Positions 1 through 7,645 of a stretch of DNA of 14,860 bases are shown here, piece by piece (the first letter of the stretch is position 1; each line of letters begins with the position of its first letter). Origin of the DNA: JBBPYA01 sp038200385 (lineage in GTDB: Bacteria > Actinomycetota > Actinomycetes > Mycobacteriales > Geodermatophilaceae); the NCBI GenBank assembly GCA_038200385.1, contig JBBPYA010000141.1:1-14860 (forward strand). Direction: 5' to 3'. Below the pieces are notes generated by a model that saw only the letters and a list, made by a program, of their open reading frames with translations, made no database searches and had not been told where the DNA came from. The position numbers and the translations under genes are program-made.

Positions 1-548
1 ACGACTACTACGGTCCGACGCCGAGAAATCCGCTGCGCTACTTCTGGCCTGATCGCCGGCGGGTGATCGGGATCGACCTCCCGCATCGACAGCTGAGCGC
101 GGGTCTGGCCGCGGGCGGCTGGCTGGATCTGACCAACGCCGGGGGAGAGCTCAAGGCCGACGGGCGGGGGGTCAGCCTGGTCGGCGTGGACGACCCGCAC
201 ATCCGGCGGGACCGCTACGACGACGTGGCCGGGTTGCCGGCACCGGCCGCCGACCTGCGGCTCGGGCTGACCCACTCGCCCGAGCCGAGGCTGCTGGACC
301 GGTTCGCCGCCGACGGCGTCGACCTCGTGCTGGCCGGGCACACCCACGGCGGGCAGGTCAGGGTGCCTGGCTACGGAGCGCTGGTGACCAACTGCGGGAT
401 CGACCGCGACCACAGCCGGGGACTGTCCCGGTGGAGCAGCCGGCTCTGGCTGCACGTGTCGGCGGGCCTTGGGACCTCGCCGTACGCGCCGTACCGCTTC
501 GCGTGCCGGCCCGAGGCGGCCCTGCTGCGGCTGGTATCGCGGGGCTGA
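1..548 (+). CDS. Metallophosphoesterase, C-terminal part (5' end outside window)
   Basis: The open frame enters the window at base 3 and ends at TGA 546-548, giving 181 visible residues. The GTG at 63 is only an internal codon, because the 20 codons before it (beginning DYYGPTPRNPLRYFW) read on in frame and look like family sequence. The second half of a calcineurin-like phosphoesterase fold is present. It includes a THSPE segment near visible residue 90, where the family has a metal-binding His, and the hallmark GHTHGGQ motif near residue 113, which supplies two more metal-binding histidines. The N-terminal Asp/Asn/His metal motifs and any membrane anchor lie outside the window. The family hydrolyses phosphoesters with two metal ions, but the substrate of this actinobacterial branch cannot be inferred. 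It precedes tRNA-Pro on the same strand with only 34 bases between them. Confidence 0.9.
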   Translation, partial: DYYGPTPRNPLRYFWPDRRRVIGIDLPHRQLSAGLAAGGWLDLTNAGGELKADGRGVSLVGVDDPHIRRDRYDDVAGLPAPAADLRLGLTHSPEPRLLDRFAADGVDLVLAGHTHGGQVRVPGYGALVTNCGIDRDHSRGLSRWSSRLWLHVSAGLGTSPYAPYRFACRPEAALLRLVSRG

Positions 549-565
549 GCGCTCCGGGGGTGGTC

Positions 566-571
566 TAGACT
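566..571 (+). promoter_or_regulatory. Candidate -10 box of tRNA-Pro
   Basis: TAGACT fits the actinobacterial TANNNT consensus and lies 11 bases before the mature 5' end of tRNA-Pro, so transcription would start about 5 bases upstream of the tRNA. No convincing -35 hexamer is seen. Read-through from the phosphoesterase gene is the alternative. Confidence 0.4.
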
Positions 572-582
572 GACGCCCGCAT

Positions 583-659
<77 letters not shown>

Positions 660-664
660 CCTCC

Positions 665-696
665 ACCTCAGGTCCGCGGTAGCGCGGGCCCGAGGT
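665..696. terminator. Long hairpin between tRNA-Pro and asd, likely bidirectional terminator
   Basis: ACCTC (665-669) pairs with GAGGT (692-696). An A670/C691 mismatch follows, then GGTCCGCG (671-678) pairs with CGCGGGCC (683-690) with one G-T wobble, closing on a GTAG loop. That is 13 pairs with a single mismatch. It starts 5 bases after tRNA-Pro (+) and 13 bases after the asd stop (-), where two transcription units converge. No T-run follows on either strand, as is common for GC-rich actinobacterial terminators, so the role is inferred from position. Confidence 0.6.
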
Positions 697-708
697 TGGG
701 TCGGCTCC

Positions 709-1752
709 TCAGCCCATCCGGGCGGCCACCAGCTCGGCGATCTGGACGGTGTTCAGCGCCGCCCCCTTGCGCAGGTTGTCGCCGCTGACGAACAGCGCGA
801 GGCCACGGCCGCCGTCCACTCCCGGATCCATCCGCAGCCGACCGACGTAGCTCGGGTCGGCGCCGGCGGCCTGCAGCGGAGTCGGGATGTCGCTGAGCTC
901 CACCCCGGGCGCGGCGGCCAGCAGCTCGGTGGCTCGCTGCACCGACAGCGCTCGGGCGAACTCGGCGTTGATCGACAACGAGTGCCCGGTGTAGACCGGC
1001 ACCCGGACGCAGGTCCCGGACACCCGAAGGTCCGGGATGTCGAGGATCTTGCGGGTCTCGTCGCGCAGCTTCTGCTCCTCGACGGTCTCCAGCGACCCGT
1101 CGTCGACGAGGGCACCGGCCATCGGCAGCACGTTGAACGCGATCGGCCGGTCATAGAGCTTGGGCGGCGGGAAGTCCACCGCGGCGCCGTCGTAGGTCAG
1201 CTCGGCCGCACGCCCGGTCACCGCCTGCGCCTGGGTATCCAGCTCCTGCACGCCGGCCCGCCCGCCGCCGGAGACCGCCTGGTAGGTGCTGACGACCAGG
1301 CGGACCAGCCCGGCCTCGTCGTGCAGCGGTTTGAGCACCGGCATCGCGGCCATCGTCGTGCAGTTCGGGTTGGCGATGATGCCCTTGGGCGGGTCGACGA
1401 CGGCCTGCGGATTCACCTCGCTGACCACCAGCGGCACGTCCGGGTCACGGCGCCAGGCCGAGGAGTTGTCCACGACGACCGCACCCGCAGCGGCGAAGCG
1501 TGGCGCCAGCGCGCGCGAGGCGGTCGCCCCGGCAGAGAACAGCGCGATGTCCAGGCCCACCGGATCGGCCAGCTCGGCGTCCTCGACCTCGATGTCGCCA
1601 TCACGCCACGGCAGCGTCGTACCGGCCGATCGGCCGGAGGCGAAGAACCGGATCCGGTCCACCGGGAAGTCGCGCTCGGCCAGCACCCGACGCATCATCG
1701 CCCCGACCTGGCCGGTGGCGCCGACCACGCCGATGCTCAGCAGTTGAGTCAT
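709..1752 (-). CDS. asd: Aspartate-semialdehyde dehydrogenase
   Basis: 347 residues. The enzyme reduces 4-phospho-L-aspartate to L-aspartate-4-semialdehyde with NADPH, the branch point to lysine/diaminopimelate, threonine and methionine; it is cytosolic. The nucleotide-binding GATGQVG loop is at residues 11-17. The catalytic Cys is C131 in NPNCTT, and the basic active-site segment RVPVYTGHSLSIN has H257. The length is normal for the family. The ATG at 1752 is chosen because the homologous N-terminus (MTQLLSIGVVGATG) starts here and GGAG lies 5 bases upstream; the open frame upstream to 1878 overlaps lysC and has no family similarity. lysC ends 34 bases upstream on the same strand, so the two form the classic ask-asd operon that makes consecutive intermediates. 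Confidence 0.97.
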   Translation of the reverse strand: MTQLLSIGVVGATGQVGAMMRRVLAERDFPVDRIRFFASGRSAGTTLPWRDGDIEVEDAELADPVGLDIALFSAGATASRALAPRFAAAGAVVVDNSSAWRRDPDVPLVVSEVNPQAVVDPPKGIIANPNCTTMAAMPVLKPLHDEAGLVRLVVSTYQAVSGGGRAGVQELDTQAQAVTGRAAELTYDGAAVDFPPPKLYDRPIAFNVLPMAGALVDDGSLETVEEQKLRDETRKILDIPDLRVSGTCVRVPVYTGHSLSINAEFARALSVQRATELLAAAPGVELSDIPTPLQAAGADPSYVGRLRMDPGVDGGRGLALFVSGDNLRKGAALNTVQIAELVAARMG

Positions 1753-1768
1753 GTCCGCTCCGCCTCTC

Positions 1769-1783
1769 CCGGCCGCCGGCCGG
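1769..1783 (-). other. Small GC hairpin in the lysC-asd junction
   Basis: CCGGCC (1769-1774) pairs perfectly with GGCCGG (1778-1783) around a 3-base loop. It fills much of the 34-base gap between the lysC stop and the asd start, just upstream of the asd ribosome-binding site (GGAG at 1758-1761). It could tune asd relative to lysC or stabilise an mRNA end. It may also be a chance product of very GC-rich DNA. Confidence 0.35.
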
Positions 1784-1786
1784 TGC

Positions 1787-2320
1787 TCATCGGCCGGTCC
1801 CGCCGTACACCTCGGCCTCGACGTCGCCGCCCAGCCCGAACGCGTCGTGCACGGCCCGGACGGCGGCGTCCAGGTCACTGTCCCGGCAGATCACCGAGAT
1901 CCGGATCTCCGACGTCGAGATGATCTCGACGTTGACCCCGGCCTCGGCCAACGCGGAGAAGAACGTCGCCGACACCCCGGGATGCGAGCGCATCCCGGCG
2001 CCCACCAGCGAGACCTTCCCGATGTGGTCGTCATAGAGCAGGCTGTCGAACCCGACCCTGGCCTGCACCTTGCCCAGCGCCGCGATCGCCGTGGGCCCGT
2101 CGGTGGTCGGCAGCGTGAAGCTGATGTCGGTGCGCCCGGTGGCGGCCGCGGAGACGTTCTGCACGATCATGTCGATGTTGATCTCGGCGTCGGCGAGCGC
2201 CCGGAACAGCGCCGCGGCCTCGCCGGGCTTGTCCGGTACGCCGACCACGGTCACCTTCGCCTCGCTGCGGTCGTGAGCGACGCCGGAGATGATGGCCTGT
2301 TCCACGGGGAGATCCTCCAT
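1787..2320 (-). CDS. Probable aspartokinase beta subunit from an internal in-frame start
   Basis: In C. glutamicum, ask yields a full-length alpha chain and a small beta chain that starts at an internal Met in the context GSMEDIPVEEAV and consists of the ACT region. Here M245 lies in the near-identical context GSMEDLPVEQAI (ATG at 2318-2320). It would give a 177-residue ACT-domain protein in the same frame. What is seen is the conserved Met and context; the beta product is inferred from the homologue. The 15 bases upstream of the ATG show no good Shine-Dalgarno sequence, which weakens the case. Confidence 0.5.
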   Translation of the reverse strand: MEDLPVEQAIISGVAHDRSEAKVTVVGVPDKPGEAAALFRALADAEINIDMIVQNVSAAATGRTDISFTLPTTDGPTAIAALGKVQARVGFDSLLYDDHIGKVSLVGAGMRSHPGVSATFFSALAEAGVNVEIISTSEIRISVICRDSDLDAAVRAVHDAFGLGGDVEAEVYGGTGR

Positions 2321-3052
2321 CGAGCCGGAGACGAGGGTGCCGGGCAGCTGGGAGAACGACGAGCGGACCCGGACCGGGATGCCGTAGCGCCGGGCGTACT
2401 CCACGCAGCGAAGCATCAGGATCTTGGCGCCGCAGGCGGCCAACTCGAGCATCTCCTCGTAGGTGACCGAGTCCAGCCGCCGGGCGTTGCGCACGATCCG
2501 CGGATCGGCGGTGTAGACGCCGTCGACGTCGGTGTAGATCTCACACACGTCGGCCTGCAGCGCCGCACCCAGCGCCACCGCCGTGGTGTCCGAGCCGCCG
2601 CGGCCCAACGTCGTGATGTCCTTGGTGTCCTGGGACACCCCCTGGAAACCGGCCACGATCGCAATCGCGCCGTCGTCCAGCGCGGCCCGGATCCGACCGG
2701 GCGTCACGTCGATGATCCGGGCCTTGCCGTGGACACCGGTGGTGATCACGCCGGCCTGCGAGCCGGTGAACGAGCGGGCCTGGAAGCCCAGGGTGGAGAT
2801 GGCCATCGCCAGCAGGGCCATCGAGATCCGCTCGCCCGCGGTGAGCAGCATGTCCATCTCGCGCCCAGGAGGCATCGGGGACACCCGCTGGGCCAGCTCG
2901 AGCAGTTCGTCGGTGGTGTCGCCCATCGCGGAGACCACGACGACGACGCTGTGCCCCTCCCGGCGGGTCGCCACGATCCGCTCGGCCACCCGCTTGATCC
3001 GCTCGGCGTCGGCGACCGAGGAGCCGCCGTACTTCTGGACGACCAGCGCCAC
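1787..3052 (-). CDS. lysC: Aspartokinase (feedback-regulated, corynebacterial type)
   Basis: 421 residues, the same length as Corynebacterium glutamicum LysC as I recall it. It phosphorylates L-aspartate with ATP, the entry step of the aspartate family. The amino-acid-kinase signature KYGGSSV is at residues 7-13. The kinase core continues through TTLGRGGSDTTAVALG (147-162) and the ITDVDGVYTADPR-like segment around 172-185. Two ACT regulatory domains fill about residues 265-421, including DKPGEAAALFRALADAEINIDM (274 on) and GAGMRSHPGV (351-360). These domains bind lysine and threonine in the family, so concerted feedback is expected. The start is GTG at 3052, with a strong SD (GGAGGGAGG) about 6 bases upstream. 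It is the first gene of lysC-asd and diverges from leuA. An internal start for a separate beta subunit is annotated separately. Confidence 0.97.
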   Translation of the reverse strand: MALVVQKYGGSSVADAERIKRVAERIVATRREGHSVVVVVSAMGDTTDELLELAQRVSPMPPGREMDMLLTAGERISMALLAMAISTLGFQARSFTGSQAGVITTGVHGKARIIDVTPGRIRAALDDGAIAIVAGFQGVSQDTKDITTLGRGGSDTTAVALGAALQADVCEIYTDVDGVYTADPRIVRNARRLDSVTYEEMLELAACGAKILMLRCVEYARRYGIPVRVRSSFSQLPGTLVSGSMEDLPVEQAIISGVAHDRSEAKVTVVGVPDKPGEAAALFRALADAEINIDMIVQNVSAAATGRTDISFTLPTTDGPTAIAALGKVQARVGFDSLLYDDHIGKVSLVGAGMRSHPGVSATFFSALAEAGVNVEIISTSEIRISVICRDSDLDAAVRAVHDAFGLGGDVEAEVYGGTGR

Positions 3053-3061
3053 CGTCTGCCT

Positions 3062-3077
3062 CCCTCCGCCCGGAGGG
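3062..3077 (-). promoter_or_regulatory. Inverted repeat covering the lysC ribosome-binding site
   Basis: CCCTCCG (3062-3068) and CGGAGGG (3071-3077) are perfect complements separated by 2 bases. On the lysC transcript the proximal arm is itself the main Shine-Dalgarno stretch, so folding would hide it. The full hairpin exists only if transcription begins upstream of 3077. The nearest -10-like hexamer (TACGCT, 3086 to 3081 on the minus strand) would start RNA near 3074 and cut into the distal arm. Confidence 0.35.
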
Positions 3078-3080
3078 CTC

Positions 3081-3086
3081 AGCGTA
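3081..3086 (-). promoter_or_regulatory. Candidate -10 box of lysC-asd
   Basis: On the minus strand this reads TACGCT, matching TANNNT. Transcription would start near 3074, giving a 5' leader of about 22 bases with the SD well placed. No -35 match is seen. Confidence 0.3.
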
Positions 3087-3176
3087 ACGAGTGCGGGCCG
3101 GGCCGACGGCCGACCGGCGCCGCGTCGGTCGTGGTGGTCTGCGCCCGGCTCCGGCCGGTGGGTGGCCAGCGTGGGT

Positions 3177-3182
3177 TAGGGT
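3177..3182 (+). promoter_or_regulatory. Candidate -10 box of the leuA leader transcript
   Basis: TAGGGT matches TANNNT and ends 9 bases before the ATG of the leader peptide. The expected start (7 to 9 bases downstream) falls at 3189-3192, so the transcript would be leaderless or nearly so with respect to the leader peptide. The same hexamer precedes dnaX, ffs and the transporter operon. No -35 hexamer is recognisable. Confidence 0.45.
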
Positions 3183-3191
3183 GTGCCCGAG

Positions 3192-3236
3192 ATGCGCCGC
3201 GGACTGCTCCTTCACCGCCGCGCCGAGGCCCTGTAG
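3192..3236 (+). CDS. leuA leader peptide (14 codons, Leu-rich)
   Basis: ATG at 3192 to TAG at 3234-3236 encodes MRRGLLLHRRAEAL. Four of 14 codons are leucine and three are consecutive (CTG CTC CTT at 3204-3212). CTT is a rare leucine codon in such GC-rich DNA. There is no Shine-Dalgarno sequence before the ATG, but the -10 box is so close that leaderless translation is plausible. The reading frame runs into the 5' arm of an 11-bp hairpin and its stop codon sits in the hairpin loop, the arrangement of an attenuation leader that senses charged tRNA-Leu. The peptide itself is unlikely to have a function. Confidence 0.75.
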   Translation: MRRGLLLHRRAEAL

Positions 3237-3301
3237 GAGACCGGCCACCTCGGCGCGGAGTGTCGTGCTGCTGGTCGAACTTCCGCCCCGCCGTACAGGA
3301 G
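3218..3301 (+). promoter_or_regulatory. LEU-type leader RNA: hairpin plus pseudoknot onto the leuA RBS
   Basis: The arm CCGCGCCGAGG (3218-3228) is the perfect complement of CCTCGGCGCGG (3248-3258), with a 19-base loop that contains the leader stop codon. Inside that loop CCTGTA (3230-3235) is exactly complementary to TACAGG (3294-3299), which overlaps the leuA Shine-Dalgarno AGGAG (3297-3301). Both pairings together make an H-type pseudoknot that hides the leuA ribosome-binding site. A conserved pseudoknot upstream of actinobacterial leuA, the LEU element, has been reported from comparative genomics, and I infer this is a member. Expected logic: with ample leucine the ribosome reaches the stop, leaves, and the pseudoknot shuts leuA. 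When tRNA-Leu is uncharged the ribosome stalls at 3204-3212, covers the 5' arm and leaves the RBS open. Confidence 0.75.
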
Positions 3302-3307
3302 CCCGTG

Positions 3308-4999
3308 ATGACCGCTCAACGTCCCTCGCCGATGCCGATCGGCAAGTACACCCCGTTCACGCCTGTCGATCTGCCCGATCGACGCTGGCCCGCACGCAGG
3401 ATCCGGACCGCGCCCCGCTGGTGCGCGGTGGACCTGCGGGACGGTAACCAGGCCCTGATCGACCCGATGACACCGGCCCGCAAGCAGCGGATGTTCGAGC
3501 TGCTGGTCCGGATGGGCTACAAGGAGATCGAGGTCGGCTTCCCGGCCGCGAGCCAGACTGACTTCGACTTCGTCCGCCAGATCGTCGAGGCGGACCTGAT
3601 CCCCGACGACGTCACGATCCAGGTCCTCACCCAGGCCCGCGACGAACTCATCGAGCGCACGTTCGAGTCCATCGCCGGCGCCCGGCAGGCGATCGTGCAC
3701 CTGTACAACTCGACGTCCACGCTGCAACGCCGGGTCGTGTTCGGCCTGGACCGCGACGGGATCACCGCGATCGCCGTCAACGGCGCCCGGCGGTGCGCGA
3801 AGCTGGCCGAGGACGTCGACTGCGACGTGCGCTTCGAGTACTCCCCCGAGTCCTACACCGGCACCGAGCTGGACTACGCGGTCGAGGTCTGCAACGCGGT
3901 CAACGACGTGTGGGAGCCCTCGCCGCAGCGGCCGGTGATCGTCAACCTGCCGGCGACGGTGGAGATGGCCACACCCAACGTGTACGCCGACTCGATCGAG
4001 TGGATGCACCGCAACCTGGCCTACCGCAAGGACGTCGTGCTCTCGCTGCACCCGCACAACGATCGTGGCACCGCCGTGGCGGCGGCCGAGCTGGGCTACC
4101 TGGCCGGAGCGGACCGGATCGAGGGCTGCCTGTTCGGCAACGGGGAGCGGACCGGCAACGTCTGTCTGGTCACCCTCGGGATGAACCTGTTCAGCCAGGG
4201 CATCGACCCGCAGATCGACTTCACCGACATCGACGAGGTACGCCGCACGGTGGAGTACTGCAACCAGCTGCCGGTCGGCGAGCGGCACCCGTACGGCGGG
4301 GACCTGGTGTACACGGCGTTCAGCGGCTCGCACCAGGACGCCATCAAGAAGGGGTTCGACGCGATGGCCGCCGACGCGTTGGCAGCCGGGGTCACCGTCG
4401 ACGACATCCCGTGGGCGGTCCCGTACCTGCCGATCGACCCGCGCGACGTCGGCCGCAGCTACGAGGCCGTGATCCGGGTCAACTCGCAGTCCGGCAAGGG
4501 CGGCGTGGCCTACATCATGAAGACCGAGCACCAGCTGGACCTGCCGCGCCGGCTGCAGATCGAGTTCAGCCAGGTGATCCAGCGGGTCACCGACGTCGAC
4601 GGCGGCGAGGTCACCCCCCGCGAGATGTGGGCCTGCTTCGAGGGCGCCTACCTCGCCCCCGGGCGGGTCGACCTGCACTCCCACCACAACACCGCCGTGG
4701 CCGCCGAGCCGGACCAGCTCTCGGTCGAGGTGACGGTGGACGGCGAACGGCGCCGCGTCGACGGCACCGGGAACGGCCCGATCGCGGCCTTTGTCGCCGC
4801 CCTGTCCGGGTTGCAGATCGACGTACGGGTGCTGGACTACGCCGAGCACGCCCTGTCCGCCGGCGGCGACGCGACCGCGGCGGCGTACGTCGAGTGCGCC
4901 GTGGGTGAGCGCGTCCTGTGGGGGGTAGGCATCGACCCCAACATCGTGACCGCCTCGCTGCGGGCGGTGGTCTCCGCCGTCAACCGCGCCCACCGCTGA
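3308..4999 (+). CDS. leuA: 2-isopropylmalate synthase
   Basis: 563 residues. The enzyme condenses acetyl-CoA with 2-oxoisovalerate to 2-isopropylmalate, the first committed step of leucine synthesis. The sequence is of the long mycobacterial (LeuA type 2) form. The TIM-barrel catalytic part carries LRDG (43-46) and metal ligands H248 and H250 in LHPHNDRG, and GNGERTGN follows at 277-284. A linker of about residues 385-440 leads to the C-terminal regulatory domain (about 440-563), which confers leucine inhibition in the family. ATG 3308 is chosen because AGGAG lies 6 bases upstream and MTAQRPSPMPIGKYTPF resembles family N-termini; the frame stays open far upstream but crosses lysC antisense. 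Expression is predicted to be controlled by the leader pseudoknot and activity by leucine, giving two layers of feedback. Confidence 0.97.
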   Translation: MTAQRPSPMPIGKYTPFTPVDLPDRRWPARRIRTAPRWCAVDLRDGNQALIDPMTPARKQRMFELLVRMGYKEIEVGFPAASQTDFDFVRQIVEADLIPDDVTIQVLTQARDELIERTFESIAGARQAIVHLYNSTSTLQRRVVFGLDRDGITAIAVNGARRCAKLAEDVDCDVRFEYSPESYTGTELDYAVEVCNAVNDVWEPSPQRPVIVNLPATVEMATPNVYADSIEWMHRNLAYRKDVVLSLHPHNDRGTAVAAAELGYLAGADRIEGCLFGNGERTGNVCLVTLGMNLFSQGIDPQIDFTDIDEVRRTVEYCNQLPVGERHPYGGDLVYTAFSGSHQDAIKKGFDAMAADALAAGVTVDDIPWAVPYLPIDPRDVGRSYEAVIRVNSQSGKGGVAYIMKTEHQLDLPRRLQIEFSQVIQRVTDVDGGEVTPREMWACFEGAYLAPGRVDLHSHHNTAVAAEPDQLSVEVTVDGERRRVDGTGNGPIAAFVAALSGLQIDVRVLDYAEHALSAGGDATAAAYVECAVGERVLWGVGIDPNIVTASLRAVVSAVNRAHR

Positions 5000-5055
5000 C
5001 CGGCCGCGACGGGCCTGGTCGAGGCGACGGGTGAAGTGGAGCGCGGGCGACGGGA

Positions 5056-5465
5056 TCAGGTGGCGGCGAAGACCTGGGCGTCGTCGGCGAACGCCTTGAA
5101 CTCCAGAGCGTTGCCGGCGGGGTCGAGGAAGAACATCGTCCACTGCTCGCCGGGTTGGCCGGCGAAGCGCAGGTAGGGCTCGATCACGAACGTCGTACCG
5201 GCGGCCAGGAGCCGTCCGGCCAACTCGTGGAAGTCGGCGACGGACAGCAGCACACCGAAGTGGGGTACCGGCACGTCATGACCGTCGACCGGGTTCGTGT
5301 GCCGCTCGGGTACCGGTGCCACGTGCGTGACGAACTGATGCCCATACAAGTCCCAGTCCGCCCACCGCTCGGCGGAGCGACCGGCGGGGCAGCCGAGCAC
5401 GCCGCCGTAGAAGGCCTTGGCCGCAGCCAGGTCATCGACCGGGACGGCGAGATGGAAGCGGGTGC

Positions 5466-5469
<4 letters not shown>
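5056..5469 (-). CDS. VOC-superfamily (glyoxalase/dioxygenase-like) protein
   Basis: 137 residues, a single vicinal-oxygen-chelate module pair. The N-terminal FHLAVPVDDLAAAKAFYGGVLG (5-26) and C-terminal FFLDPAGNALEFKAF (113-127) are typical. H6, H70 (PVPHFGV) and E123 (ALEFKAF) sit where this fold binds a divalent metal, so an active metalloenzyme is likely. The sequence resembles the group called predicted extradiol-dioxygenase-like proteins (COG3565 type, from memory), whose substrate is unknown. The start is GTG 5469, overlapping the TGA of the upstream ATPase gene in a GTGA (4-base overlap); a longer upstream open frame would run through the ATPase gene and has no family similarity. The overlap implies translational coupling and co-expression with the ABC importer. 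The reaction is not predictable. Confidence 0.85.
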
Positions 5470-6625
<1,156 letters not shown>

Positions 6626-6629
<4 letters not shown>

Positions 6630-7645
6630 GACGCCGCCCCGGCCGGATGCACCGACGCCGACCCGGCCGGACGCACCGACGTCGGGTTGCAACAGCGCAG
6701 CTGGTGCGCGCCGTCGACGTCGGTGAGTTCCGGGGCGCTGCCCAGGCAGTCGTCGATCACGTAGTCGCAGCGGGGGGCGAAGGCGCACCCTTCGGTCCAC
6801 GGAATGGTGTCCCGCGCCGAGCCGCGGATGGGCAGCAGCGGCTGGCCGCGCGGCGCGTCCAGCCGAGGCACCGAGGACAGCAGCCCCGCGGTGTAGGGGT
6901 GCCGGCCGGCGTGGAACAGTTCCCGGCGCTCGGCGGACTCGATGGTGCGCCCGGCGTACAGGACGTTGACCCGGTCGCAGAGCCCGGCGACGACGCCGAG
7001 GTCGTGGGTGATCATCAGCAGCGCCGTGCCGGTGTCGGTGACCAGCTGCTTGAGCAGTTCGAGGATCTGGGCCTGGATCGTCACGTCCAGCGCGGTGGTC
7101 GGCTCGTCGGCGATGAGCAGCTTCGGCGCACAGGCCAGGGCCATCGCGATCAAGGCCCGTTGCCGCATCCCGCCGGAGAGCTGGTGCGGGTACTCCTTGA
7201 GCCGGCGCTGCGGGTCCGGGATCCCCACCCGGTCCAGCAGCGCGGCGGCCTCCTTGCGCGCCGCGTCGGCCTTGAGGTTGCGGTGGCGCAGCAGCACTTC
7301 GGTCACCTGGACCCCGATCGGGACGACCGGGTTCAGCGAGGACAGCGGATCCTGGAAGATCATCGCCATCTCGCTGCCCCGCAGGTCACGCAGCTCGCGC
7401 TGGGGCAGCTCGAGCAGGCTGCGGCCCTCCAGCCGCACCTGGCCGGAGACCTTCACGCCGCGGGCCGGCAGCAGGCCCATGATGGCCAGCGACGTCACCG
7501 ACTTGCCGCACCCGGACTCCCCGACCAGGCCGACGGTCTGACCCTGCGCCACGGTGAACGACAGCCCGTCGACGGCCCGGACCGGCGTAGTCCCCTTCCG
7601 GCCGAACGTGACGCAGAGGTCCTCGACCTCCAGCAGTGGCGCCAT
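6626..7645 (-). CDS. Di-/oligopeptide-type ABC importer ATP-binding protein (DppD/OppD-like)
   Basis: 339 residues. This is the first ATPase of the importer. Walker A GESGCGKSV is at 42-50, Q98, signature LSGGMRQR at 156-163, Walker B LLIADEP at 176-182 and H-loop H214. The C-terminal peptide-importer extension (GRHPYTAGLLSSVPRLD, 247 on) is followed by C287, C293, C300 and C318/C319, the same cysteine layout as in the partner ATPase. The ATG at 7645 shares its A with the TGA of the permease gene (TGATG), so translation is probably coupled. The last 20 residues carry an imperfect duplication (SVRPAGSA / SVHPAGAA) encoded by a 24-bp tandem repeat. The substrate class is inferred from family only. 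Confidence 0.93.
6639..6686 (-). repeat. Two-copy 24-bp tandem repeat at the 3' end of the first ATPase gene
   Basis: Units 6639-6662 and 6663-6686 agree at 20 of 24 bases and encode the SVRPAGSA / SVHPAGAA duplication at the C-terminus. They lie just before the overlapping start of the second ATPase gene, so a change in copy number would keep frame and merely lengthen the tail. Confidence 0.6.

Noticed and set aside
1751..3307. Open plus-strand frame continuous with leuA, giving an apparent 1082-residue protein
   Set aside because: This part runs antisense through lysC and the leader region and has the His/Arg/Gly/Asp-rich composition of a GC-rich shadow frame. leuA has its own RBS and family-like N-terminus at 3308.
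3053..3307. T-box or metabolite riboswitch upstream of leuA
   Set aside because: No T-box sequence (TGGNACC type) or known aptamer core is recognised. The Leu-rich leader peptide and pseudoknot explain the region better.
5000..5055. Bidirectional terminator between the convergent leuA and VOC genes
   Set aside because: Only about 4-bp complementarity (GGCC around 5003-5018) is seen, which is not convincing in DNA this GC-rich.
3212..5143. Minus-strand 643-residue frame across leuA
   Set aside because: Antisense shadow of leuA with low-complexity Val/Asp/Gly/Arg composition, no domain features and no RBS.
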